From assembly GCF_016651105.1 (NCBI RefSeq), contig NZ_JAEKEL010000001.1, forward strand, positions 273,501 to 337,500: 64,000 bases of DNA, read 5' to 3'. Shown here one piece after another: positions 18,007 to 29,892 of the stretch. The DNA comes from Pseudomonas sp. TH15 (GTDB lineage: Bacteria > Pseudomonadota > Gammaproteobacteria > Pseudomonadales > Pseudomonadaceae). The notes below the pieces were generated by a model, which ran no database searches, was not told the origin of the DNA, and saw only the letters and a program-made list of their open reading frames with translations. The stretch's first letter is position 1. Each line of letters opens with the position of its first letter. The position numbers and the translations under genes were made by a program.

Positions 18007-19164
18007 ATGAAAAAGGTCCATTGCGCAGAGCGTCATGACTGGAAACAGACCGCCGAAAATCTCGGTTTTATGTTCCATACCATCGACGACGAACCCTATT
18101 GGGACGAGAGCGCGTACTACCAGTTCACGCTCAAACAGATCGAGAACGATCTCGAAGACCCGACCACCGAGCTTCATGACATGTGCATGGACCTGGTGGC
18201 CCGCGTGGTGCAGAGCGAGGAACTGTTGGAGCGCCTGAGCATTCCCGCGCCGTTCTTCGACCTGGTGCGCACTTCATGGCTCGAAGGCCACCCGCACTTG
18301 TATGGACGGATGGACTTCTCCTACAACGGCACCGGGCCGGCCAAGTTGCTGGAACTCAACTACGACACGCCGACCAGCCTGTATGAGGCGTCGGCGTTTC
18401 AGTGGGGCTGGCTGGAGCAGTGCATCGAACGCGGTCTGCTGCCCAAGCATGCCGACCAGTTCAACAGCATCGACACCAAGCTGCATCAGGCCTTTGCTCA
18501 ACTGCAGCTCACGCAACCGTTCTACTTCGCCTCGATGAAAGACTCGCTTGAAGACAAAGGCACCACCGACTACCTGCGCCTGATCGCGGAAAAGGTCGGC
18601 ATCGAATCACGCCACATCGATCTCGAAGACATTGGCCTCACCAGTGATGGCCGTTTCGTCGACCTCGAAGATCGCTGGATTCCACACCTGTTCAAACTGC
18701 ACGCCTGGGAGTTCATCTTCCACGAGCCCTTCGGCGCGGCGATTGCCCAGAGCGATACGCAGTTTTTCGAGCCAGCCTGGAAATCGATCATCTCCAACAA
18801 AGGCATCCTGCCGTTGCTGTGGGAATTCAACAAAGGTCACCCGAACCTGCTCGCCGCCCATCTGGATACCGATCCAAGCAAAGCGGTGCCCAAGGGCTGG
18901 GTGCGCAAGCCATTCTTCTCTCGGGAAGGCGCCAACATCGAGTTGCAAACTGCCGACGGTCTGATCGTGAAAGAGGACGGCCCCTACACCGACGCGCCGT
19001 TTATCCTTCAGGAATTCGCCCCGTTGCCGAAGTTTGGCGACAGCTTTACGTTGGTCGGCTCGTGGGTGATTGGCGACCAGGCGGCCGGCATTGGCGTGCG
19101 GGAAGACAACAGTTTGATCACCAAGGATTCAAGCCGGTTTTTGCCGCATTTGATCCTTGATTGA
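18007..19164 (+). CDS. yjfC: ATP-grasp protein of the glutathionylspermidine-synthase family (YjfC-like)
   Basis: A 385-residue protein equal in length to E. coli YjfC/YgiC. It matches the synthetase half of glutathionylspermidine synthase and lacks the amidase half. ATP-grasp marks include YNGTGPAKLLELNYDTPTSL (residues about 110-130), KGILPLLWEFNKGHPNL (about 265-281), VRKPFFSREGANIE (about 300-312) and the terminal GSWVIGDQAAGIGVREDN. The family ligates an amine to a peptide carboxylate with ATP. The partners of this stand-alone form are unknown, and glutathionylspermidine itself is not assured. It is the last gene of the operon and is followed by a repeat and a terminator. Confidence 0.87.
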   Translation: MKKVHCAERHDWKQTAENLGFMFHTIDDEPYWDESAYYQFTLKQIENDLEDPTTELHDMCMDLVARVVQSEELLERLSIPAPFFDLVRTSWLEGHPHLYGRMDFSYNGTGPAKLLELNYDTPTSLYEASAFQWGWLEQCIERGLLPKHADQFNSIDTKLHQAFAQLQLTQPFYFASMKDSLEDKGTTDYLRLIAEKVGIESRHIDLEDIGLTSDGRFVDLEDRWIPHLFKLHAWEFIFHEPFGAAIAQSDTQFFEPAWKSIISNKGILPLLWEFNKGHPNLLAAHLDTDPSKAVPKGWVRKPFFSREGANIELQTADGLIVKEDGPYTDAPFILQEFAPLPKFGDSFTLVGSWVIGDQAAGIGVREDNSLITKDSSRFLPHLILD

Positions 19165-19174
19165 AACGCCATCC

Positions 19175-19255
19175 CTGTAGGAACTGCGGCACGCTGCGAT
19201 CTTTTGATTCTGTTTTTCAAGATCAAAAAATCGCAGCGTGCCGCAGCTCCTACAG
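19175..19255. repeat. Dispersed inverted repeat related to the one at 16066-16146
   Basis: Arms of about 35 nt with core CGCTGCGATCTTTTGAT are separated by about 10 nt. They contain a few mismatches. It lies between the operon's last stop and the terminator. Confidence 0.8.
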
Positions 19256-19280
19256 TTGATCGTGGTGTTTTGCAGGCACA

Positions 19281-19316
19281 AAAAAGGCCCGTCGTTTACA
19301 GCGACGGGCCTTTTTG
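19281..19316. terminator. Bidirectional terminator between the yjf-type operon and ssb
   Basis: AAAAAGGCCCGTCG / CGACGGGCCTTTTT form a symmetric stem with A and T runs on both sides. It can end the plus-strand operon and the minus-strand ssb transcript. Confidence 0.9.
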
Positions 19317-19339
19317 TTTGCAGCGGTTACAACAGCAAA

Positions 19340-19867
19340 TCAGAACGGGATATCGTCATCAAAGCTGTCGAAATCCGGAGCCGGTTGCGGCGCTGCCTGC
19401 TGTGGAGGCGGAGCCTGACGCGACTGTTGCGGTGCCGACTGCTGCGGACGTGGCGCCTGCTGACGTGGGGCCGGGGCGGACTGCTGGTAGTTATTGCCCC
19501 CGCCTTGCTGATCGCCCTGCTGTGGACGGCCGCCCAGCAGTTGCATGGTGCCTTGCATGTCGACCACGATTTCAGTGGTGTAACGCTTGATACCGTCTTT
19601 TTCCCACTCGCGGGTTTGCAGTTTGCCTTCGATGTAGACCTGCGAACCTTTACGCAGGTATTCACCGGCGATTTCGGCAACCTTGCCGAACATCGATACA
19701 CGGTGCCATTCGGTCTTCTCGACCTTCTGACCGGTTTGCTTGTCGGTCCATTGTTCGCTGGTCGCCAGACTCAGGTTGGTCACGGCGTTACCGTTAGGCA
19801 AGTAGCGAACTTCGGGATCCTGGCCGCAAGTACCGACCAATATGACTTTGTTAACCCCACGGGCCAT
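19340..19867 (-). CDS. ssb: Single-stranded DNA-binding protein
   Basis: A 175-residue SSB. It has an N-terminal OB-fold (residues about 3-110: [37 protein letters not shown] and [15 protein letters not shown]). A Gln/Pro/Gly-rich linker follows (about 115-163), then the acidic tip [10 protein letters not shown] that recruits repair and replication partners. AGGAGAAC precedes the ATG. The gap from the MFS gene is only 9 bp, and the ssb ribosome-binding site overlaps that gene's TAG, so co-transcription is likely. The divergent uvrA lies beyond the MFS gene, as in P. aeruginosa. Confidence 0.97.
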   Translation of the reverse strand: MARGVNKVILVGTCGQDPEVRYLPNGNAVTNLSLATSEQWTDKQTGQKVEKTEWHRVSMFGKVAEIAGEYLRKGSQVYIEGKLQTREWEKDGIKRYTTEIVVDMQGTMQLLGGRPQQGDQQGGGNNYQQSAPAPRQQAPRPQQSAPQQSRQAPPPQQAAPQPAPDFDSFDDDIPF

Positions 19868-19876
19868 AACGTTCTC

Positions 19877-21274
19877 CTAGGCTACGCACGCTTCCCCGGC
19901 CGGGTTGTTCACCAGGCGCTCAAGGGTGGTGCGATCCAATAGTTCTGTGTCCAATTTGATGTAAATCGCCGCTTCGTCTGCAACGATCACTGCATCTGTT
20001 ACCCCTACGACGGCCTTCAGGCGCTCAACCAGACCCGCTTCGCGGATCGCCTCGGGCGACAGCGGCAAGCGCAGACTCGTCACGTAGGGAGGTTCGCGCA
20101 TGGTAACAGCAAAGGCCAACCAGAGGGCAGCCAGGCCAGCGCATCCGAGGAAGACAACCGACAAACCGCCATGCTGGAACATCCAGCCGCCGAGGATCCC
20201 GCCCAGCGCCGAACCGAGGAACTGGCTGGTGGAATAAACCCCCATCGCAGTGCCCTTCCCGCCCGCTGGTGAAACCTTGCTGATCAGCGATGGCAAGGAA
20301 GCTTCCAGCAGATTGAACGCGGTGAAGAACACCACCGTACCAATCACCAGAGCTCGCAAGGTGTCGCCGAACTGCCAGAAGAATAGCTCAGTGAGCATCA
20401 GCGTCGTCACGGCGCCCAATAAAACTCGTTTCATTTTGCGTTTCTTCTCGCCGTAGATAATGAACGGGATCATGGCGAAGAAGGAGATCAGCAGCGCGGT
20501 CAGGTACACCCACCAGTGCTGCTCTTTGGGCAGCCCGGCTTTTTCGACCAGAGCCAGGGGCAATGCAACGAAGCTCGACATCAACATCGCATGTAACACA
20601 AAAATGCCGAGGTCCAGGCGCAGCAGGTCCGGGTGCTTGAGTGTCGGGATCAGCGCCTGGCGCGCAACGCCGGACTCACGGTGCTGCAACGGGCCGGTGG
20701 CGCGCGGCACCATGAACATCACGATCACGATGCCGAACAGCGCCATGCCGCCGGTGGCGAGGAACAAGCCAGACAGACCGAACGCACGGGTCAGCAACGG
20801 TCCTACAACCATGGCGACCGCGAACGACAGACCAATTGTCATGCCGATCATGGCCATGGCTTTGGTCCGATGCTGTTCCCGGGTCAGGTCTGACAGCAGC
20901 GCCATGACCGCCGCGGAAATCGCCCCGGCGCCTTGCAGCACTCGACCGGCGATGACGCCCCAGATCGAATCGGCATTGGCCGCCAGCACGCTACCCAGGG
21001 CGAAAACGATCAGCCCCAGATAAATGACCGGACGCCGGCCGATACGATCGGAAATGAAACCGAACGGAATCTGAAAAATCGCCTGGGTCAGGCCATAAGC
21101 GCCAATCGCCAGCCCTATAAGGGCCGGGGTCGCTCCAGCCAGGTCCATCCCATAGGTCGCCAGAACCGGCAACACCATGAACATGCCAAGCATACGGAAG
21201 GCGAACACCAGGGCCAGACCGCTTGCTGCGCGGGTCTCACTGCCACTCATGCGTTCGCTGTGGGGATCGTGCAT
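19877..21274 (-). CDS. MFS transporter with C-terminal soluble domain
   Basis: A 465-residue major facilitator transporter with twelve hydrophobic segments. The loop 2-3 motif is GFISDRIGRRPVIYLG (residues about 75-90). The last 70 residues, after AFAVTMREPP, form a small alpha/beta cytoplasmic domain (VGVTDAVIVADEAAIYIKLD). The substrate is not evident. Drug or sugar efflux is typical of the family. The gene keeps its conserved place between ssb and uvrA in Pseudomonas. The ATG at 21274 has TGAGG upstream and faces uvrA. Confidence 0.9.
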   Translation of the reverse strand: MHDPHSERMSGSETRAASGLALVFAFRMLGMFMVLPVLATYGMDLAGATPALIGLAIGAYGLTQAIFQIPFGFISDRIGRRPVIYLGLIVFALGSVLAANADSIWGVIAGRVLQGAGAISAAVMALLSDLTREQHRTKAMAMIGMTIGLSFAVAMVVGPLLTRAFGLSGLFLATGGMALFGIVIVMFMVPRATGPLQHRESGVARQALIPTLKHPDLLRLDLGIFVLHAMLMSSFVALPLALVEKAGLPKEQHWWVYLTALLISFFAMIPFIIYGEKKRKMKRVLLGAVTTLMLTELFFWQFGDTLRALVIGTVVFFTAFNLLEASLPSLISKVSPAGGKGTAMGVYSTSQFLGSALGGILGGWMFQHGGLSVVFLGCAGLAALWLAFAVTMREPPYVTSLRLPLSPEAIREAGLVERLKAVVGVTDAVIVADEAAIYIKLDTELLDRTTLERLVNNPAGEACVA

Positions 21275-21465
21275 GGAAAAACCTCATGTGAACCGGCGGC
21301 GATTCTACCAGTCCCATCGATTGACGGGGTATATCGCGACGCTATGACGCGCATAGATGACGCACTCTTCATGTAAGCCTGTGCAACCCGCATTTGATAG
21401 TGTGCATCCATCCAGTATTTGGCCGTATACTCCTACGTTTTCGACGCCCGCCGAGCGAGGCCACT

Positions 21466-24300
<2,835 letters not shown>

Positions 24301-24312
24301 TTCAGGCCCATG

Positions 24313-24350
24313 AAAAAGCCCCTGTCACTTTATCGGTGACAGGGGCTTTT
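24313..24350 (+). terminator. Intrinsic terminator after uvrA
   Basis: AAAAGCCCCTGTCAC and GTGACAGGGGCTTTT form a 15-bp stem around TTTATCG, with a following T run. Confidence 0.93.
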
Positions 24351-24363
24351 TTGTTTCTTGCCT

Positions 24364-24431
24364 CTGTAGGAGCAAAGCTTGCTCGCGATGGCGATCTAAA
24401 AGACGCCAACGCCGGCAAGCCATGCTCCTGC
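24364..24431. repeat. Degenerate REPIN-like repeat
   Basis: The left arm CTGTAGGAGCAAAGCTTGCT matches the REP core. The right arm (GCCGGCAAGCCATGCTCCTG) keeps only part of it. It lies between the convergent uvrA and ferritin genes. Confidence 0.65.
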
Positions 24432-24440
24432 AAAGCAGGA

Positions 24441-24905
24441 TCAGAACTGCGATTGCAGATAATTCTCCAGACCGATCAATTTGATCAGACCCAGCTGCTT
24501 CTCCAGCCAGTAGGTGTGATCTTCTTCGGTATCGGCCAGTTGAATACGCAGGATCTCGCGGCTGACGTAGTCCTTGTGCCGCTCGCAGAGCTCGATGCCC
24601 TTGCAGAGTGCGGCACGGACTTTGTATTCCAGTCGCAGGTCGGCAGCGAGCATATCAGGCACTGTGGTGCCGACATCCAGGTCGTCCGGACGCATGCGTG
24701 GCGTGCCTTCGAGCATCAGGATGCGACGCATCAGGGCGTCAGCGTGCTGCGCCTCTTCTTCCATCTCGTGGTTGATACGTTCGTAGAGCTCGGTGAAACC
24801 CCAGTCCTCGTACATCCGCGAATGGATGAAATATTGATCACGCGCCGCCAGTTCGCCGGTCAGCAACGTGTTGAGGTAATCGATTACGTCTGGGTGGCCT
24901 TGCAT
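24441..24905 (-). CDS. ftnA: Bacterial ferritin (FtnA/BfrA type)
   Basis: A 154-residue iron-storage protein of the ferritin/bacterioferritin family, very close to P. aeruginosa PA4235. Ferroxidase-centre ligands are visible: Glu18 ([10 protein letters not shown]), Glu51 and His54 ([10 protein letters not shown]), a Glu near 94 (KGIELCERH), and Glu127 and His130 ([10 protein letters not shown]). Met48 is in place as a potential haem ligand, although PA4235 was reported to be a bacterial ferritin rather than a true bacterioferritin. I start at the ATG at 24905 ([11 protein letters not shown]), where the family begins. It lies just after katA in the same direction, so iron storage and peroxide defence are grouped. 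Confidence 0.93.
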   Translation of the reverse strand: MQGHPDVIDYLNTLLTGELAARDQYFIHSRMYEDWGFTELYERINHEMEEEAQHADALMRRILMLEGTPRMRPDDLDVGTTVPDMLAADLRLEYKVRAALCKGIELCERHKDYVSREILRIQLADTEEDHTYWLEKQLGLIKLIGLENYLQSQF

Positions 24906-25018
24906 CGCCCTACATCTCCCTGCTTGAAAGTCCGTAGTTTGAACCAAGGCGACTGATTGGTCACTCCGCTTACGCGATAAAAGAGAAGATATTCTGAGAA
25001 AAGTGGTTTAAATAACGC

Positions 25019-25046
25019 AAAAGCCGCCCAAATGAGGGCGGTTCTG
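25019..25046 (-). terminator. Probable terminator after katA
   Basis: An inverted repeat CCGCCC (25024-25029) / GGGCGG (25036-25041) is followed on the minus strand by CTTTTG. Confidence 0.6.
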
Positions 25047-25060
25047 CTTATCGTTTAGAC

Positions 25061-26503
25061 TTAGTTAAGCTGTACGCCCAACGCCTTTGCAATTGCTTCT
25101 CCATATGCCGAGTCAGCCCTGAAGAAGTGCTGCAGTTGACGGTCAACCACATCGCTGGAAACCCCAGCCATGGCGCCGGCAATGTTGTTGACCAGCAGGG
25201 TTTTCTGCTCATCACTCATCAGGCGGAACAGCGCGCCGGCGTGGCTGTAGTAATCGGTGTCTTCGCGGTGATCGTAACGATCAGCCGCACCGCTCAAGGC
25301 CAGCGCAGGCTCGGCGTAGCGCGGGGCTTGTTTCGGCGACTCTACGTAGCTGTTCGGCTCGTAATTGGGCGTTGCACCACCGTTGCTGCCGAACGCCATG
25401 GAACCATCACGCTGATAGCTGTTGACCTGATTACGCGGAGCATTCACCGGCAGCTGCTGGTGGTTGGTGCCAACACGGTAGCGGTGAGCATCAGCGTAAG
25501 CGAACACACGACCTTGCAGCATGCGATCCGGCGACAGCCCCACACCCGGGACCATGTTGCTTGGGCCAAATGCAGCCTGCTCCACTTCAGCAAAGTAATT
25601 CTGCGGATTGCGGTTGAGCTCCAGTTCACCCACTTCGATCAGCGGGAACTCTTTCTGCGACCAGGTCTTGGTCACGTCGAACGGGTTCTCGTAGTGTGCC
25701 GAGGCCTGGGCCTCGGTCATGATCTGAATGCACACGCGCCATTTGGGGAAATCACCGCGTTCGATCGCACCGAACAGATCCCGCTGAGCATAATCCGGAT
25801 CGGTACCGGCCAAGCGTGCCGCGTCTGCCGGCGCCAGGTTCTTGATCCCCTGCTGGGTCTTGTAGTGCCATTTCACCCAATGACGCTCACCCTTGGCGCT
25901 GATCAGACTGTAGGTGTGGCTGCCGAAGCCGTGCATGTGACGGTAGCCGTCAGGGATGCCGCGATCCGAGAACAAGATGGTGACTTGGTGCAGCGCCTCA
26001 GGAGAGTGCGACCAGAAGTCCCACATCATTTGTGCGCTTTTCAGATTGCTTTGCGGCAGGCGTTTCTGGGTGTGGATAAAGTCCGGGAATTTCAGTGGAT
26101 CGCGAATGAAGAACACTGGCGTGTTGTTACCAACGATGTCCCAGTTGCCTTCTTCGGTATAAAACTTCAGCGCAAAACCACGTGGATCGCGTTCGGTATC
26201 AGCCGAACCACGCTCGCCACCAACGGTCGAAAACCGAAGGAAGGTGGGTGTTTCTTTACCAACCGACTCGAACAGCTTCGCCCTGGTGTACTGGGTGATA
26301 TCCCGGGTGACGGTGAATTTACCGTGAGCGCCCGAACCCTTGGCGTGTACACGACGTTCAGGAATGTTTTCACGGTTGAAATGCGCAAGCTTTTCGATGA
26401 GGTGAAAGTCATCGAGGAGCAACGGGCCCCGAGGGCCGGCAGTGCGAGAGTTCTGGTTATCGGCAACGGGCGCGCCGCTGGCGGTGGTAAGGATGGTACT
26501 CAT
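25061..26503 (-). CDS. katA: Monofunctional haem catalase KatA
   Basis: A 480-residue small-subunit catalase that dismutates hydrogen peroxide. The ATG at 26503 follows GAGGAAG. A TTG two codons earlier is less likely. Catalytic His53 lies in [12 protein letters not shown]. The distal Asn lies in [14 protein letters not shown]. The proximal haem Tyr lies in [14 protein letters not shown] near residue 337. The DNA strand is shared with the ferritin gene downstream, as in P. aeruginosa katA-PA4235. There is no signal peptide. An imperfect OxyR-like half site is noted upstream. Confidence 0.96.
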   Translation of the reverse strand: MSTILTTASGAPVADNQNSRTAGPRGPLLLDDFHLIEKLAHFNRENIPERRVHAKGSGAHGKFTVTRDITQYTRAKLFESVGKETPTFLRFSTVGGERGSADTERDPRGFALKFYTEEGNWDIVGNNTPVFFIRDPLKFPDFIHTQKRLPQSNLKSAQMMWDFWSHSPEALHQVTILFSDRGIPDGYRHMHGFGSHTYSLISAKGERHWVKWHYKTQQGIKNLAPADAARLAGTDPDYAQRDLFGAIERGDFPKWRVCIQIMTEAQASAHYENPFDVTKTWSQKEFPLIEVGELELNRNPQNYFAEVEQAAFGPSNMVPGVGLSPDRMLQGRVFAYADAHRYRVGTNHQQLPVNAPRNQVNSYQRDGSMAFGSNGGATPNYEPNSYVESPKQAPRYAEPALALSGAADRYDHREDTDYYSHAGALFRLMSDEQKTLLVNNIAGAMAGVSSDVVDRQLQHFFRADSAYGEAIAKALGVQLN

Positions 26504-26705
26504 GCTCAATCTTCCTCAGGTCAGGCTAGGAACTGCCGGCAAATCGGCTTGGAGGGAGTATTGACCATCAAGATGACACCATCAAATGCATTAAGTCATG
26601 GACTTTGATAGAAAATAACTAATACAGAACCTCGACAGATAATGGCTGGTTTATTAGAGAACCGGCAGCGAAGTAAGAAATATAGTCGGTTTTCCAGCGC
26701 CCACA

Positions 26706-26732
26706 AAAAACCGGGCACTAGGCCCGGTTCTT
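26706..26732 (-). terminator. Terminator after rplQ
   Basis: AACCGGGC (26709-26716) and GCCCGGTT (26722-26729) pair around a five-base loop. The minus-strand transcript then runs into TTTTTT. It ends the alpha operon. The rest of the 246-bp katA-rplQ gap holds the katA promoter region. Confidence 0.92.
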
Positions 26733-26749
26733 CGTTTCAGACTGACGTC

Positions 26750-27136
26750 TTACTCAGCGGATACAGCTTCACCGCCAACTGGACGATCAACCAACTCAAC
26801 GTACGCCATAGGCGCGTTGTCACCAGTGCGGAAGCCGCACTTGAGGATGCGCAGGTAGCCACCCTCACGGGTAGCGTAACGCTTGCCCAGGTCGTTGAAG
26901 AGCTTACCAACGATAGCTTTCGAACGAGTACGGTCGAAAACCAGACGGCGGTTAGCCAGGCTGTCTGTCTTGGCCAAAGTGATCAGCGGCTCAGCAACGC
27001 GACGCAGTTCTTTAGCTTTCGGCAGTGTAGTTTTGATCAGCTCGTGCTCGAACAGCGACACTGCCATGTTTTGAAACATGGCCTTGCGGTGCGAGCTAGT
27101 GCGGCTCAGGTGACGACCACTTTTACGATGACGCAT
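26750..27136 (-). CDS. rplQ: 50S ribosomal protein L17
   Basis: L17 sits at the base of the large subunit near the tunnel exit. The 128 residues begin [20 protein letters not shown] and carry the family motif [21 protein letters not shown]. It is last in the alpha operon, 42 bp after rpoA, and directly before an intrinsic terminator. Length is normal. Confidence 0.98.
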   Translation of the reverse strand: MRHRKSGRHLSRTSSHRKAMFQNMAVSLFEHELIKTTLPKAKELRRVAEPLITLAKTDSLANRRLVFDRTRSKAIVGKLFNDLGKRYATREGGYLRILKCGFRTGDNAPMAYVELVDRPVGGEAVSAE

Positions 27137-27178
27137 GGTTCATTCCTTACCAAACACAACGTTCGGTGATTACGACGA

Positions 27179-28180
27179 TCAGGCAGTCGCCTTGTCGTCC
27201 TTCTTAAGACTTGCAGGCGGCCAGTTGTCGAGGCGCATGCCGAGGGACAGACCGCGGGAGGCCAGAACGTCCTTGATTTCAGTCAAGGATTTCTTGCCAA
27301 GGTTCGGAGTCTTCAACAGCTCTACTTCGGTACGCTGAATCAGGTCACCGATGTAGTAGATGTTTTCCGCCTTAAGGCAGTTAGCCGAACGTACAGTCAG
27401 TTCCAGATCGTCAACCGGGCGAAGCAGGATCGGATCGATCTCGTCTTCCTGCTCGACAACCACTGGCTCACTATCACCTTTGAGGTCCACGAACGCAGCC
27501 AACTGCTGTTGCAGGATGGTTGCAGCGCGACGGATAGCCTCTTCAGGATCCAGAGTACCGTTGGTTTCCAGATCAATAACCAGCTTGTCCAGGTTAGTAC
27601 GCTGTTCGACACGGGCGTTTTCCACCACGTATGCGATACGGCGAACCGGGCTGAACGAAGAGTCAAGCTGCAAGCGACCGATGCTGCGGCTTTCGTCTTC
27701 ATCGCTCTGACGCGAGTCTGCCGGTTCATAACCACGACCACGAGCTACGGTGAGCTTCATGTTCAGGGCGCCGTTAGACGCCAGGTTAGCGATTACGTGA
27801 TCGGGGTTAACGATCTCGACATCATGATCCAGCTGAATATCGGCAGCGGTAACCACCCCCGAACCCTTCTTCGACAAGGTCAGCGTAACTTCGTCACGGC
27901 CGTGCAGCTTGATAGCCAGACCTTTAAGGTTCAACAGGATTTCAATTACGTCTTCCTGTACACCTTCGATGGCGCTGTACTCGTGGAGCACACCGTCAAT
28001 CTCGGCCTCGACTACTGCACAGCCGGGCATTGAGGACAACAAGATGCGTCGCAGCGCGTTGCCCAGGGTGTGGCCGAAACCACGCTCGAGAGGCTCGAGA
28101 GTGATCTTGGCGCGGGTTGGACTGACAACCTGCACATCAATATGGCGGGGTGTCAGGAACTCATTTACCGAAATCTGCAT
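27179..28180 (-). CDS. rpoA: RNA polymerase alpha subunit
   Basis: A 333-residue alpha subunit. The N-terminal domain (1-235) dimerises and seeds assembly of beta and beta' ([20 protein letters not shown]; later [20 protein letters not shown]). A linker joins it to the C-terminal domain (about 250-333), which touches activators and UP elements ([20 protein letters not shown], then [20 protein letters not shown]). It lies between rpsD and rplQ as usual in the alpha operon, 22 bp after rpsD. Confidence 0.98.
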   Translation of the reverse strand: MQISVNEFLTPRHIDVQVVSPTRAKITLEPLERGFGHTLGNALRRILLSSMPGCAVVEAEIDGVLHEYSAIEGVQEDVIEILLNLKGLAIKLHGRDEVTLTLSKKGSGVVTAADIQLDHDVEIVNPDHVIANLASNGALNMKLTVARGRGYEPADSRQSDEDESRSIGRLQLDSSFSPVRRIAYVVENARVEQRTNLDKLVIDLETNGTLDPEEAIRRAATILQQQLAAFVDLKGDSEPVVVEQEDEIDPILLRPVDDLELTVRSANCLKAENIYYIGDLIQRTEVELLKTPNLGKKSLTEIKDVLASRGLSLGMRLDNWPPASLKKDDKATA

Positions 28181-28202
28181 GGATGCACCTATTTTCTAGC
28201 CC

Positions 28203-28823
28203 TTACTTGGAGTAGAGCTCGACAATCAGGCTTTCGTTGATGTCGGCGGACAGATCACTGCGAGCAGGAACGTTCTTGAAAACGCCCGACTTCTTCTCAG
28301 TGTCTACTTCTACCCATTCTACGCGGCCACGTTGGGCACACAGATCGAGAGCTTGGACAATGCGAAGTTGGTTCTTTGCTTTCTCGCGAATCGCGACCAC
28401 GTCACCAGCACGAACCTGGTACGACGGCACGTTTACGGTTTGACCGTTAACGCTTACGGATTTGTGCGATACCAGCTGACGGGATTCGGCACGAGTAGAG
28501 CCAAAACCCATACGGTATACAACGTTGTCCAGACGGCATTCGAGCAGCTGCAACAGGTTTTCGCCAGTTGCGCCTTTCTTGCCAGCAGCTTCTTTGTAGT
28601 AGCCGCTGAATTGACGCTCGAGAACGCCGTAGATACGACGGACCTTCTGCTTTTCACGCAGTTGGGTGCCGTAATCGGACTGGCGACCGCGGCGTTGGCC
28701 GTGGATACCAGGTGCTGCTTCGATGTTGCACTTCGATTCGATCGCGCGCACGCCGCTCTTCAGAAAGAGATCGGTGCCTTCACGACGAGCCAGTTTGCAT
28801 TTTGGACCAATGTAACGAGCCAT
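28203..28823 (-). CDS. rpsD: 30S ribosomal protein S4
   Basis: S4 is a primary 16S rRNA binder and, in enteric bacteria, the repressor of the alpha operon. The 206 residues have the typical start [20 protein letters not shown] and an S4 RNA-binding domain around 95-160 ([20 protein letters not shown]). Only two cysteines (9 and 32) are in the N-terminal region, so the four-Cys zinc site of some S4 proteins is absent. It follows rpsK by 18 bp. Confidence 0.98.
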   Translation of the reverse strand: MARYIGPKCKLARREGTDLFLKSGVRAIESKCNIEAAPGIHGQRRGRQSDYGTQLREKQKVRRIYGVLERQFSGYYKEAAGKKGATGENLLQLLECRLDNVVYRMGFGSTRAESRQLVSHKSVSVNGQTVNVPSYQVRAGDVVAIREKAKNQLRIVQALDLCAQRGRVEWVEVDTEKKSGVFKNVPARSDLSADINESLIVELYSK

Positions 28824-28841
28824 TCTTTACAATCTCCTGGA

Positions 28842-29231
28842 TTACACGCGGCGCTTCTTCGGCGGACGGCACCCGTTGTGCGGGATTGGCGTCACGTCGG
28901 TGATGCTGGCGATCTTGTAGCCACAGCCGTTCAAAGCGCGGACTGCGGATTCACGACCTGGGCCTGGACCTTTGACGTTTACGTCGAGGTTTTTCAGACC
29001 GTATTCCAGCGCAGCTTGACCAGCACGTTCAGCAGCTACTTGAGCAGCAAACGGCGTGGACTTGCGAGAACCGCGGAAACCCGAACCACCGGAGGTAGCC
29101 CAAGAAAGCGCGTTACCTTGACGGTCGGTGATGGTCACGATTGTGTTGTTAAAAGACGCATGGATGTGGGCGATGCCATCAACCACTGTCTTTTTGACTT
29201 TTTTACGAGGACGAGCAGCAGGTTTAGCCAT
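28842..29231 (-). CDS. rpsK: 30S ribosomal protein S11
   Basis: S11 lies on the platform of the small subunit near the E site. The 129 residues have a basic start ([19 protein letters not shown]), then [19 protein letters not shown], and end RKKRRV-like ([10 protein letters not shown]). Standard length. It is 30 bp downstream of rpsM in the alpha operon. Confidence 0.98.
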   Translation of the reverse strand: MAKPAARPRKKVKKTVVDGIAHIHASFNNTIVTITDRQGNALSWATSGGSGFRGSRKSTPFAAQVAAERAGQAALEYGLKNLDVNVKGPGPGRESAVRALNGCGYKIASITDVTPIPHNGCRPPKKRRV

Positions 29232-29261
29232 GATTAATTTCCTGTCGATTCGCTGGGGCGA

Positions 29262-29618
29262 TTACTTGCGGATCGGCTTACGCGGACCTTTACGGGTACG
29301 CGCGTTAGTCTTGGTACGCTGACCGCGCACTGGAAGACCACGACGATGACGCAGACCGCGATAGCAACCGAGGTCCATCAAACGCTTGATTTTCATGTTG
29401 ATTTCGCGACGCAGGTCACCTTCAGTGGTGAACTTCGCCACTTCGCCACGCAGCTGTTCAATCTGCTCGTCGCTCAGATCTTTGATCTTTGCGGCTGGGT
29501 TTACCCCAGTCACTGCACAGATCTTCTGTGCAGTAGTGCGACCAACACCATAGATGTAGGTCAGCGAGATAACAGTATGCTTGTTATCTGGAATGTTAAC
29601 GCCTGCAATACGGGCCAT
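29262..29618 (-). CDS. rpsM: 30S ribosomal protein S13
   Basis: S13 sits in the head of the small subunit and bridges to the large one. The 118 residues begin [20 protein letters not shown] and contain [16 protein letters not shown] (helix-two-turn-helix) and a basic tail ([18 protein letters not shown]). It is the first gene of the alpha operon. A hairpin and a sigma70-type promoter lie in the 130-bp gap from rpmJ. Confidence 0.98.
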   Translation of the reverse strand: MARIAGVNIPDNKHTVISLTYIYGVGRTTAQKICAVTGVNPAAKIKDLSDEQIEQLRGEVAKFTTEGDLRREINMKIKRLMDLGCYRGLRHRRGLPVRGQRTKTNARTRKGPRKPIRK

Positions 29619-29677
29619 TCAGTGGGACTCCAATTGACAGCTACCTACGCCCCGGAAGCCAAGAAATAGGGCGCGAG

Positions 29678-29706
29678 ATAATATCGCTGTAATAACAAAT
29701 AATCAA
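29678..29706 (-). promoter_or_regulatory. Sigma70-type promoter of the alpha operon
   Basis: On the minus strand TTGATT (29706-29701) and TATTAT (29683-29678) are 17 bp apart, upstream of rpsM. It directly follows the hairpin that ends the spc transcript. Confidence 0.65.
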
Positions 29707-29730
29707 CCCGGCAGCGCACTAGCTGCCGGG
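29707..29730 (-). terminator. Hairpin at the spc/alpha operon boundary
   Basis: CCCGGCAG (29707-29714) and CTGCCGGG (29723-29730) form a perfect 8-bp stem with an 8-nt loop, just after rpmJ. The tail on the minus strand is T-rich but interrupted (TTGATTATTTG), so it may be a partial terminator. Confidence 0.6.
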
Positions 29731-29748
29731 CTTGAAGCACAATCACAC

Positions 29749-29865
29749 TCAGCCTTGGCGCTGTTTGTGACGCGGTTCCGCGCTGCAAATTACTCGAACA
29801 ACACCTTCGCGGCGAATAATTTTGCAGTTACGGCACAGCTTTTTCACCGATGCACGAACTTTCAT
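29749..29865 (-). CDS. rpmJ: 50S ribosomal protein L36
   Basis: A 38-residue protein, the smallest of the large subunit: [14 protein letters not shown] through to EPRHKQRQG. Cys11, Cys14, Cys27 and His33 make the zinc-ribbon (C+) form. GAGGAGTTGGTG precedes the ATG at 29865. It is the last gene of the spc cluster, 27 bp after secY. Confidence 0.96.
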
Positions 29866-29892
29866 CACCAACTCCTCGAACCTTATGGGTAC

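Noticed and set aside
21275..21465. LexA box upstream of uvrA
   Set aside because: No CTG-N10-CAG arrangement with the usual TAT core is present. The AGTAT-N8-ATACT dyad near 21414-21431 overlaps a probable -10 and does not fit the consensus.
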